A stretch of DNA of 64,000 bases. Source: Stemphylium vesicarium. Lineage: Eukaryota; Ascomycota; Dothideomycetes; Pleosporales; Pleosporaceae. The notes under the pieces were generated by a model that was not told where the DNA came from, ran no database searches, and was given only the letters and a program-made list of their open reading frames with translations. The number at the start of each line of letters is the position of its first letter. Position 1 is the stretch's first letter. A program made the position numbers and the translations under genes. The DNA is taken from positions 62,001-126,000 of the forward strand of contig QXCR01000082.1 of the NCBI GenBank assembly GCA_004380135.1, read 5' to 3'. This document shows, one piece after another, positions 55,807 to 64,000 of the stretch.

Positions 55807-56980
55807 TCAGTTTACGATTTTGATGACTAACCTGCCTTTCATCGACGCGTGCAAGTACTTCTCCACGAGGCTCGGGATCTCTTCGAAATTTAGAACGGTA
55901 AGGTGAGACGAGATCCCGTGCTTTTCGACCAATTTGAGCATCGACTCGACTTCTTCCGCATTCGCGACATAGCTTCCCTTGATGACGAGTTCATGGAATA
56001 CCATGGCTTCAGAGTCAAATTGCCACTTGTCTTTGGGTAGGCCCAGGGGCACCATAACGCCGCCATTACCTAGTTGTTGCAAGCTCCAGGCATTTGCTTT
56101 GACCGAATCGGTACACACTACGATACCTGCCAACTTTTCGCCGGAAGTAAAATTGAGTATCTTTTCTTCGGCGTCGCTAGCTGTTGAGTCAATGACCAAA
56201 TCTGGCTTCAGATGGTCAGGCAGATCGAGCGCAAGCTGACGGCCTGGCTCGCGGTTGTCCATGGCCACTGTTTTGTACCCAAGAGCTTTCGCAAACTGCA
56301 GGGCAAGGTGTCCAACCCCACCAATTCCTACTATTGCTACAGTCTCGCCGATTCGCACTTCTGGGCTCAGCTTTCGCAATGCGCCCCACGCCGTCGCCTG
56401 TCAGGGCGTCAGCAACCGTACACTGCTTGGTTGAAGGTTCACGAATACTTACGCCAGCACATGTCAATGGAGCGCCTTGCTCGAAAGAGACGCCGTCAGG
56501 CAGGTGCACGGTCGTGTTTGGGTCAGCCAGCATGTATTCAGCAAAAGCACCATCGTGTTTGAATCCAGACACGATTCTTTTTTCGCAAAAACGCGGATCA
56601 GGCCGATTTGATCTTCGCTTGTACTGTCGGCAGCCCGCGCATTGGCCGCAAGCATTCTTGTAATTCAAGATACCAACTCGGTCTCCGAATTTCCATGCAC
56701 CCTTGACGTTCGCGCCAATCTGTACGATCTTGCCGGCTGGCTCGTGCGACGGGATCATGGGCAGTATTGTAGGAAATTGGCCTTGGAGCACCTGAAGATC
56801 CGAATGACAGAAACCAGCTGCATGCACCTGGACTAGAAGATCATTGTCGCCGCATTGGGGTGCGGGGCATTCGCACAATCGATATGGTTTCTCATACTGT
56901 TTCTGTTAGACAGACTCTTCGCTTTTGGCATGATGTCACCATACCTCTACGATCTGTGCTGCTCGCATTTTGTCGGGCAT
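55807..56980 (-). CDS. Zinc-dependent alcohol dehydrogenase
   Basis: NAD-linked medium-chain alcohol/aldehyde dehydrogenase. Exons 56980-56945, 56902-56453 and 56397-55807, all phase 0, total 1077 nt, 358 residues (introns 42 and 55 nt). Catalytic zinc ligands: Cys and His-Ser-Asp in AAGFCHSDLQV, His-Glu in MIPSHEPAGKIV. The structural loop reads CGQCAGCRQYKRRSNRPDPRFC: the usual seven-residue spacing before the fourth Cys is thirteen here. Rossmann motif: AIVGIGGVGHLALQFAKALGY. The later region (GVMVPLGLPK, IKGSYVA) matches bacterial/yeast Adh-type enzymes. It lies head-to-tail with the amidase (284 bp), both on the minus strand. Confidence 0.92.
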
Positions 56981-57436
56981 GGTTGCTTTCGTGAACGTTG
57001 CGCCAGTTCGGAGAAAGGCGCTGCAACATTGCGGGACCTGCCATGTTTTGCGTCGTAATGCTTCGGTCGGATCGTCGTCGCCGCTTTGCAAAGTTGGGCC
57101 GAACACGTGAGTGTTCCATGGTTGCAGGCTGGAGGTTGGAGGTTGGAGTAACTGCGATAAGATAAGCGAGGCACCATCTTGAAGCGGCGCTCCCCTTGGC
57201 TTACTCCAACTCCCATGACGAAATACAGAAGCTGCCGTCGGCTCCACTAGGATTTCATCTGCTAATCACCCCGCAATAGCGTTCAGGGTTCGACATCATG
57301 GCAACAAATGGATGCTGTTCCGGAATAGCCGTTTGGCCCGATAATTCCGACCCCTCTCCGTCGAGAACTTCTGCCGCAAAAACGGATAGCCATTCTTACT
57401 CGAAGAAACACCTCCCACTCACCTGAAAAACTAATT

Positions 57437-58524
57437 ATGGGCAAGAAGCGTGTTCTTATCTCTTACGGCGTTGACGTCGACGCCGTATGCGGGTGGCTGG
57501 GCTCCTATGGCGGAGAAGATAGTACGAGCGATATCAGTCGGGGGCTCTTTGCGGGTACAGTTGGCACACAACGATTACTGAGACTATTCAAAAAGTACGA
57601 GATGAAGACCACGTGGTTCATTCCAGGACATAGTCTGGAAACCTTCCCCGAAGACATGGCAGCTGTACGAGATGCTGGGCACGAAATTGGATTGCATGGC
57701 TATAGCCACGAGAACCCCAACGACATGACCATGGAACAGCAGAGAGATGTTCTTGACAAGACTTACCGGATGTTGACCGAGTTCGCTGGGAAACCTCCGC
57801 GAGGCAGCGTAGCTCCGTGGTAAGTTGCGAACGATGGTTTGCATACATACTACGCTAATGCCCGTCCAAGGTGGGAAACGAGTCGCGAAGGTGCAGAGCT
57901 ACTCCTCTCATACGGCATTGAGTACGACCATAGCATGAGTCATCATGACTGCCAACCGTATTACCTGAGGACTGGCGACTCTTGGACAAAGATCGACTAC
58001 CAAAAGAAAGCCAAGGAATGGATGAAGCCGTTGGTTGCAGGGCAAGACACTGGCCTTGTGGAGATTCCCGCAAACTGGTATCTTGATGTAAGACACCAGC
58101 GACTTTCATATCCGAGCACATACTTACGTGGTGTATAGGACTTGCCGCCTCATATGTTCATCAAAGGTTCACCCAACAGCCACGGTTTCGTGAACGCACG
58201 GGATACCGAAGACTTGTGGAGGGACCATTTTGACTATTTTTACCGCGAGTACGACGAGTTCATCTTCGTGAGTCTTCACCTGGTGTGGATCCAAGCAAAG
58301 CGAGCTTGACTAACACAATACGTCAGCCCATAACTATTCATCCGGATGTATCCGGGCGACCACATCTACTTCTCATGCACGAAAGACTGATTGAGCATTT
58401 CAAGAAGCATGAAGGTGTCGAGTTCGTGACCATGGAGCAGATGGCAGACGAGTTCAAGAAAAAGAAGGCTCCGCCCGAAGGAGCGCTCATGCCAGCTGAA
58501 GCAGGACTAAAATTGAAGGAGTAG
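57437..58524 (+). CDS. NodB-type polysaccharide deacetylase family protein (PuuE/HpPgdA-like)
   Basis: Metal-dependent carbohydrate-esterase-4-fold hydrolase. Exons 57437-57819, 57871-58087, 58139-58267 and 58327-58524 total 927 nt, 308 residues. Motif 1 is YGVDVDAVCGW (Asp-x-Asp), motif 2 the His pair in EIGLHGYSHENP, motif 3 GSVAPWWETS. Together with the absence of any signal peptide or chitin-binding module, this resembles the cytosolic allantoinase/peptidoglycan-deacetylase-like subgroup rather than secreted chitin deacetylases. Later blocks are VEIPANWYLDDLPPH, DHFDYFYREYDEFIFPITIHPD and LLMHERLIEHF. Reaction unproven: deamidation/deacetylation of a small N-acyl compound fits the neighbouring amidase and permease. 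Confidence 0.88.
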
Positions 58525-59242
58525 CATGTATTACAACGAATCTATGCAATATCCAAAGATAAATGGTCGAAACACTGATGCTCATCATGTTGCGCAATGG
58601 CTATATGCCCTCCCTACGAATATGTTGATGCTTTTGTGGCTATACACTCTCAGCTGGTCAAGATGCAAGAAGCTCACGAGATGGACGCATGCCAGACGCT
58701 GCAGCCAAGCTTCCGTAGAGGAAGCCGTATCCGGCTAAACAACGTGGTCCAAATGCCAAACACGCTAGGCACCGCGCGAACCGTGTGAACGTCAAGATCC
58801 GAAGCACCCATACTCCGAATCCTCTAGTCTCTCGTCAGTACCGCTCAAAGATAAGTCCCTCCAACCACGGGCTCTCAGATCCCATGTCGCAGTTTTGGAG
58901 TCGCGATGATCACGCCAAGGCCCCCGGTCTATCATTGGAGACACCCCAGCCACCTCGCCGCGAACGACTTGGAGCAGCCCAGCATGCACCCTATCTGCAC
59001 ACTATCAAGTGGCAGGCCTCCAAAACAACGGGGCTGCGGGTCTCGCGTCCCACATTGCCCCGGATTCTGAGATACCGCGTGCTGATACCACGCGGGTTAT
59101 CAGGGCCAGCGCAAGGACAAGGCCCGTCTCCGCTGCATGGCATGTACATATATACCGTGGCCCAAAGCATCACCGTTATCTAGCAGTTCCGCCACCAAAG
59201 TTGAGTCCTCCGACTTCGTAAACGCATATTGAGCTTTTCGAC
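58525..59242. other. Intergenic region, deacetylase to amino-acid permease
   Basis: 718 bp, same-strand neighbours, so it holds a 3' flank and the permease promoter. Short frames here lack domains. A TATATA-like run at 59,148-59,156 sits ~90 bp before the start. Confidence 0.5.
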
Positions 59243-60774
59243 ATGTCGGCCGAAAAGAACCAAGACGTCATTGCGCCCGCACCCAGCAACAGCTCCGGGA
59301 GTATCGCCGAGGGCAAAGTCGATGTCGAGAATGACGGCGAGATCTTCAAGAGGGGAGAGGGTTACGAGGACTTCAGAACCGTGTCGTGGGTTCATACGAC
59401 TGTCATTCTGCTGAAGCGTAAGCATTGGATTTTCCAACACGTCGCAAAGCCTGGGGTGCTAACCACGCCGTGCAGTCATCTTCGCAACGGGCGTGCTTAC
59501 TATCCCCTCCGCCATGTACACTCTGGGCGCATTTCCTGGTGCCATCAACGTCCTAGGCTGGCAAGGCCTCAACACATGGGGTGCCCTCGTACTTGGTCAA
59601 TTCCGCATGCGACACCCTGGTTGCCACTCGATTGCCGATATGGGTCAGCTCGTTGGCGGGCGCATTGTCAAAGAGATCACTGGTGTGCTCTTCCTAGTGG
59701 CCTTTATCATCGTGGCCGCATCAGGCATGGTGGGTGTATCAACTGCACTCAATGCGCTGTCGGAGCACTCACTATGCACAAATTACTTCTCCATTATTGC
59801 AGCAGTAATGGTTGGTCTTTGTGCAAGTGTGAGGAAGTTTGAAAAGATTGCATGGGTCACTTGGGCTGGATTTATATCAGTATTTATTGCTGTGTTCATC
59901 GTTGTGTAAGTTCTCCTTCCTGCCTTCCTGTCATGGGGAATGCCTGGTGATATGGCAATTGGCTTACACGATCATCAGTGTCGGCGTGACAACCCGCGAT
60001 CGTCCCGCCGCAGCCCCCCAAACTGGACCCTATGAGTTTGGGTACCATGTTATCGGAAGTCCAACATTCGCCGCTGGTATCACAGCCGCAAGCACAATCT
60101 TCTGCTCTGGAGCTGGTACATCTGCCTTCCTGCCCGTCATGTCCGAGATGCGCGACCCACGTCAGTTCAGCAAGGCCGTAAACTGGTGCATGGGCCTCGT
60201 GACTGCTGCATATCTGTCTTTCAGCCTTGTCGTGTACAAGTGGTGCGGCCAGTGGGTAGCTTCGCCATCCCTAGGCAGCGCCGGACCCACTGTGAAGAAG
60301 ATCGCGTACGGCATTGGGCTCATCGGGCTGTGTGTTAGCGGAGCGCTATATGTCCACGTCAGTGCCAAGTACGTCTTTGTCCGGATCTTGAGGAACTCGA
60401 GACATCTCCAAGCCAACACTCCTGTTCATTGGGGTACCTGGCTTGGATGCGTAGCTGGCATGTCTGTCATCAGCTTCTTGATTGCTTCTGGAGTGCCCAT
60501 CTTCAACTACCTGCTGAGTCTTGCTGGAAGTATTGCATTTGCTCCTCTAGCGCTGGGACTCCCAGGTTGGTTATGGCTATACGACCATTCCGATTACTGG
60601 AAAGGAACGTGGTGGCAGAAGATCATGTATGTTCTACACATCATCCTCATCGGTATCTCGATCTTCCTCACCATTGGCGGCACGTACGGCGTCATTGTGC
60701 AGATCATGGATGCGTATAAGGACGGCTCGATTGACTCGGCATTTTCGTGTGCGGACAACAGCAACTCTTCCTAG
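59243..60774 (+). CDS. Amino-acid permease, AAAP family (neutral amino-acid transporter type)
   Basis: Eleven-helix proton symporter for amino acids or related amines in the plasma membrane. Exons 59243-59417, 59476-59905 and 59979-60774 total 1401 nt, 466 residues. The N-terminal ~45 residues are acidic and soluble (DVENDGEIFKRGEGYEDFRTVSW), as in fungal Aa_trans proteins such as Neurospora MTR. The first helix pair VILLKLIFATGVLTIPSAMY is split by intron 1. Others include GRIVKEITGVLFLVAFIIVA, the FCSGAGTSAFLPVMSEMRDP loop typical of the family, and helices through FLTIGGTYGVIVQIM. It may feed the amidase/dehydrogenase genes upstream (inference). Confidence 0.88.
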
Positions 60775-60932
60775 TAACTTTCATCAATCGCGTTTAAACA
60801 CGTCCATGGCACAGTCAGTGGGATACCCTTCTTCAGACAAAAGCGGAAAATATGTTCAGATCCGTTATTCATTCAGTTCATCTTGCTCTTGATGTACATG
60901 ACTGGCTCCACCGTGCAGTAGAAATATCTAAT

Positions 60933-62150
60933 TCAAACAACAGGATTTTCCTTGGGAATGAGGCCAACCATCTCGAGCAGCAAGGCAGCAGAGTTGACGA
61001 GACCGTAGAAGATGATAGGTATCACCTGCCTCGGGTTAGTATAGACTGCACCACATGGCTTGCTGTTCGGAAATAGGTGGGATGGCGCCAACGCCTGGTC
61101 GAACGAAGCCAATGAAGGATATCGTCGGCTCACTTGGGGAGACGATGTTGCGGATGGTGGCGTCGGATGAGATAGGGTATGATGGGTCGAGAAAGTGGAT
61201 TGACTGTTTGTAACCAGTGCAGTATACTACGCAATTGGCGCGTACCTCGGCGTCCTTCATGCGTCTCCTGTCTTTCCGATCCGGTCGCTTCTCGAATATC
61301 ACCCTGCCAGTCTCGTCTATTCGCCCAGGAAATGTGCATGCGTCAACCCATTTCTTCGACTGTGCTAGTTGGTGATGAGGCCATTAATGGGCAGTCCGCC
61401 CTTGAACTGCTTGCCCAGGACCTTGAATCGGGATAGTGCCTTGGGGAAAGAGAGAGAGCCGGTTCTGAAGCACATGGTCACAGACTTGGCGTCGCTTTTC
61501 ATGGCCTCGTAAACGACATCCATGGCAGTCTCTCCACAGGCCATGATGAGTATGTCTTTGCCACTAAGCTAGGCTCTCTTTTTGTACTGCGAGGAATGAA
61601 AAACCTCTCCTTCGATGTTCTCGATTCCGGGAATGGTGGAGATATTGGGCTCTACATGCAGTCCGGTGCAGACAGCCACATGCGAGCAGTCAAAGGTGCG
61701 CTCCTTGCCATCGCTGTGCTTGTCGACGTACTTGACACGATGCTTCCAACTCTGATCGGGGAACTTTTCGATTGGTTCGTATAGCCCATCTTCATGCGTG
61801 GCTCAAGGTCAAACTTGTCCACGTAGGCGTGTAGATAGTCAACATATTGTGGCAATGAGGTGTGGTCTGGTGCTGAGAGCGGGAAGTAGTGGCCAGAGAA
61901 AGTGGTGAGCTGCTTGAAAGATACTAGTTTTGCATTTTTATAGGCCCGGTAGTGGAAAGTGCCTCCAACGTGGTCTTCGCTACATGAGGTGAGTTGAGGG
62001 TCGGCTTAATCAAGCAAGGGTATTCACGCCTCGAACAGGACGGCTTCTATCGGTCTCTTGGGGTTTGACGCTCCTAGCAATGTCTTCAACGTGGCTAGTC
62101 CACCAGGTCACAGCTATGCGCATGACAGGGAGCTTGTCGGTGCCTGCCAT
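60933..62150 (-). pseudogene. Flavin-containing monooxygenase pseudogene
   Basis: Minus-strand reading from ATG at 62150 begins like an FMO (MAGTDKLPVMRIAV) but the FAD GxGxxG stretch is lost and the frame changes. The next recognisable piece (KRPIEAVLFEA) ends at TGA near 62,028. Further pieces in different frames are FHYRAYKNAKLVSFKQLTT then FSGHYFPLSAP (~61,960-61,870), PQYVDYLHAYVDKFDLEPRMK (~61,850-61,790), the NADPH-side block GKDILIMACGETAMDV (~61,560), LSFPKALSRFKVLGKQF, and YCTGYKQSIHF with IGFVRPGVGAIPPISE (~61,230-61,080). Frames shift between blocks and the nucleotide motif reads ACGETA instead of a canonical Gly-rich loop. Clearly a degraded N-/S-oxygenase. Confidence 0.8.
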
Positions 62151-62466
62151 GTTCTGTATAAAGGAGACGGGTCATGGTTTTAGTGGAATGCGCACGTCAC
62201 GCAACCTCATGGAGATATACAGAAAGTGTGGTCTCGCATGGCCACTGCAGACAGACAAAGGCATGTGAGGCGGGCCGCGGATGGAGGGGGGCTCCAGGCA
62301 CGCGCTCGGATGGTATTTCCCCTACCGTGTCTGTGCGCGTTTTGCCCGCATTCGAGTTTTGCCCGCCCCACCAACATGAAGGCCCCAAAAAGACGAGGCT
62401 GTAGAGCCACCCACAAAAGCTGTTATCATAAGATTCTCTGATTTATTACTATATAGAGGGTTTTGA
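62151..62466. other. Intergenic DNA between FMO pseudogene and transposase remnant
   Basis: About 315 bp with no gene supported; likely includes the 3' end of the transposon. I could not define its terminal inverted repeat. Confidence 0.45.
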
Positions 62467-63513
62467 TCAATTTGCGCTATTTAAACTTGCTGGGTAGCTT
62501 GACGCTGCGGCCAAAACGGGAGGAACTGGTGCAGCTTCAGATAACTGCACACTACTTGCAGCAGCCACAACACATTTCCGACGCTTCTGCTTTTGAGGAG
62601 AGCTTTGCGAGGCCTTGCGTTTACCCTTTTGAGACAGTTGTATAGCTTTCTCAGCGTCGTGAGCTGCTTTCTGGCGCTCCTTTTCAGCTGCCTTCGCGGC
62701 TCTCTCCTTCTCCCTCACCTCCTTAAGTCTCTCTCTCTCAACACGCAGTCCCTCGGCTTCTTGAAGCTTCAACAGTCGAGCTTGCTCCTTCATGTAAGAT
62801 CTTTCAGCTTTTTGAAATTGTAGTTGTTGTTGTTCTTGTCGTCGTACTAACTCATCGTCCTGAGCTTGACGGACTTTCTTAGGTGACCAGAAAACAGCAC
62901 CACAGTGGTACTCCTGAGGGTTTGTGAGTTGGAGAGTATAGCTCTTCTTTTCGTGTCTCTTTTTAACTAAAAGAGCGTCTTTTAGGCCTTGAATCTCTCC
63001 TCCAAGTATACTGTTTTGAGCTAAAATGCGGTGGAGACTTCGGAGAAGCTTTTTTACTGCCTTACTGGCCTGATCCTTCACCTTACGACGTATGATAGTT
63101 TCCATCTTGAGCCAGTCATCTCCACTAAGTACAGATGTTAAGCTTTTATCTGAGCTTAATGCCTCCTTGTGAAACCTTCTGAGTATAACGTCTGGATTAG
63201 GTGGGTAGATCCCAGTCGCTTGAAAGGACTCTATAATAGTCTCTTTCTTAAAAGCAGCACCCCAGGCTCTCCAAACGAGCGGGAAGAAGTCTCCTTTTGC
63301 TACTGGTAGGATCCCGTAGCTGCGGTGAAGGAAATCCGAGAGTTCAGTTGAGTAAGCAGTTGAGAGAGGCTTGAACATCCCGACATCAAGCGGCTGAAGC
63401 GTATGGGTCGAATGAGGAGGAAAGAGGACTACGGCCACTTTGACACTGGCGTTGTAGTCTGTATGACTACAAACATCACCGAATCGCTCTGGAAAGTAAC
63501 AAATAACAGACAA
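62467..63513 (-). mobile_element. 5'-truncated pogo/Fot1-type (DDE_1) transposase
   Basis: Minus-strand open frame of 348 codons with no proper start; the first codon is not ATG. It carries the C-terminal part of a DDE_1 transposase: FPPHSTHTLQPLDVGMFKPL, SYGILPVAKGDFFPLVWRAW and IESFQATGIYPPNPDVIL. A long Lys/Glu/Gln coiled tail and a basic KGKRKASQSSPQKQKRRK patch follow. The CENP-B-type helix-turn-helix and the first catalytic Asp residues are missing because the sequence upstream is host-like (see next entry). Non-functional remnant of a Tc1/mariner-superfamily element; terminal repeats not located. Confidence 0.85.
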
Positions 63514-64000
63514 GACATTACGGAGAACCTATATCTCAATATAACAAGTCGGTATATGGAAAGCCGCCACGGGACAAGTTTCTATAAAGCTACGGCAGCA
63601 TCCTCGCTGGGCTATTTTGAACTACCCAATGTACACAATGGATACCAGCCTGGGCCGTTGCTCAATGAACTTAAGCTAGAAGATCCCACAGGCGACGGTT
63701 TTGCCGGAACATCGACCACTGAAGCCAAGCGGGCCGCCCAAGTTGCTTACCCAGGAGACGCTCTGCAACAAGTAGGCAACAATCTCGGCCCACTGACGAC
63801 TCTCGGGTTAGCTCTTTTTGGCGAAGGCTCCTTCGTGGATACGAGATTGACGAACCCGTCTTCTTATATCCCCAATCGCCCGGTCGATCCCGAAACGCTT
63901 GAAGACGGATATACTGGCCTGTCAAGCAGCGGCAACTGCCTGTTTCTCTCGCCCATGACATTCTTCGGCCAAGGTAATCTCGAAACTAATTCATGCATAA
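63484..64000 (+). CDS. Unidentified protein, partial, open to the window end
   Basis: From 63364 a plus-strand frame (codons in register with 63541) has no stop to the window edge. The first part overlaps the transposase antisense, so host sequence probably begins around 63,440-63,520. The clear stretch reads ITENLYLNITSRYMESRHG, SLGYFELPNVHNGYQPGPLL, GNNLGPLTTLGLALFGEGSF and SSSGNCLFLSPMTFFGQ. A GTAATC donor-like site at 63974 follows FFGQ, but the frame also continues without it. I do not recognise the family; the composition (N-glycosylation-type NIT, Gly/Leu/Pro-rich) resembles the extracellular part of fungal membrane proteins. Possibly a gene interrupted by the transposon. Confidence 0.5.

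Noticed and set aside
31522..62150. Calling the accessory block a secondary-metabolite biosynthetic cluster
   Set aside because: No PKS, NRPS, terpene synthase, prenyltransferase or P450 was found in the window; the enzymes present are equally typical of catabolism.
1..64000. tRNA, rRNA, CRISPR arrays and prokaryotic operon signals
   Set aside because: I saw no cloverleaf-like tRNA, no rRNA sequence and no spaced identical repeats; the DNA is eukaryotic. A covariance-model scan for tRNAs and small RNAs was not possible here.

Overview
The window reads as filamentous ascomycete nuclear DNA. Genes are split by short introns (mostly 45-70 nt, GT...AG), start codons are often preceded by A/C-rich leaders, and the proteins are typical fungal families (Zn2Cys6 regulators, Atg13, SONB/Nup98, Rad4). 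Family composition, AT-rich transposon-decay patches and Fot1/pogo-type remnants suggest a Dothideomycete, probably Pleosporales; that placement is inference from recall, not a search.

Layout. 0-31 kb is mostly conserved housekeeping DNA: the 3' part of a NUP98-NUP96 gene, a 1.94-kb TA-flanked inverted-repeat element carrying a TPR gene fragment, an IBTK-like ankyrin/RCC1/BTB gene, ATG13, COQ5 and BCKDH E1-alpha sharing one promoter, a patch of transposon debris, an orphan membrane protein, RAD4/XPC, and a copper-type P1B ATPase divergent from RAD4.

31.5-62 kb is accessory in character: an NmrA-like reductase; a Zn2Cys6 regulator that looks broken by frameshifts; a tartrate/isopropylmalate-type dehydrogenase; an MFS transporter; a second Zn2Cys6 regulator; a polyol dehydrogenase divergent from a sugar transporter; a composite C2H2+Zn2Cys6 regulator with an apparent frameshift; a full-length but sequence-divergent complex I PSST/NDUFS7 subunit; a C2H2 regulator; then an SDR, an amidase, a zinc alcohol dehydrogenase, a NodB-type deacetylase, an amino-acid permease and a flavin monooxygenase pseudogene. 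Four pathway-type regulators fall within 20 kb. No PKS, NRPS or terpene synthase is visible, so this is better read as one or more catabolic clusters (polyol/hydroxy-acid plus amide/amine use) than as a proven secondary-metabolite cluster. The complex I subunit is the outlier, and a resistance-type or alternative-subunit role is a hypothesis worth testing.

62.4-64 kb is a 5'-truncated pogo/Fot1 transposase abutting an open frame on the opposite strand that runs off the window.

Exon borders were read by eye from splice consensus, reading phase and protein continuity. For intact models the exon lengths sum to a whole number of codons; this is stated where it helped.
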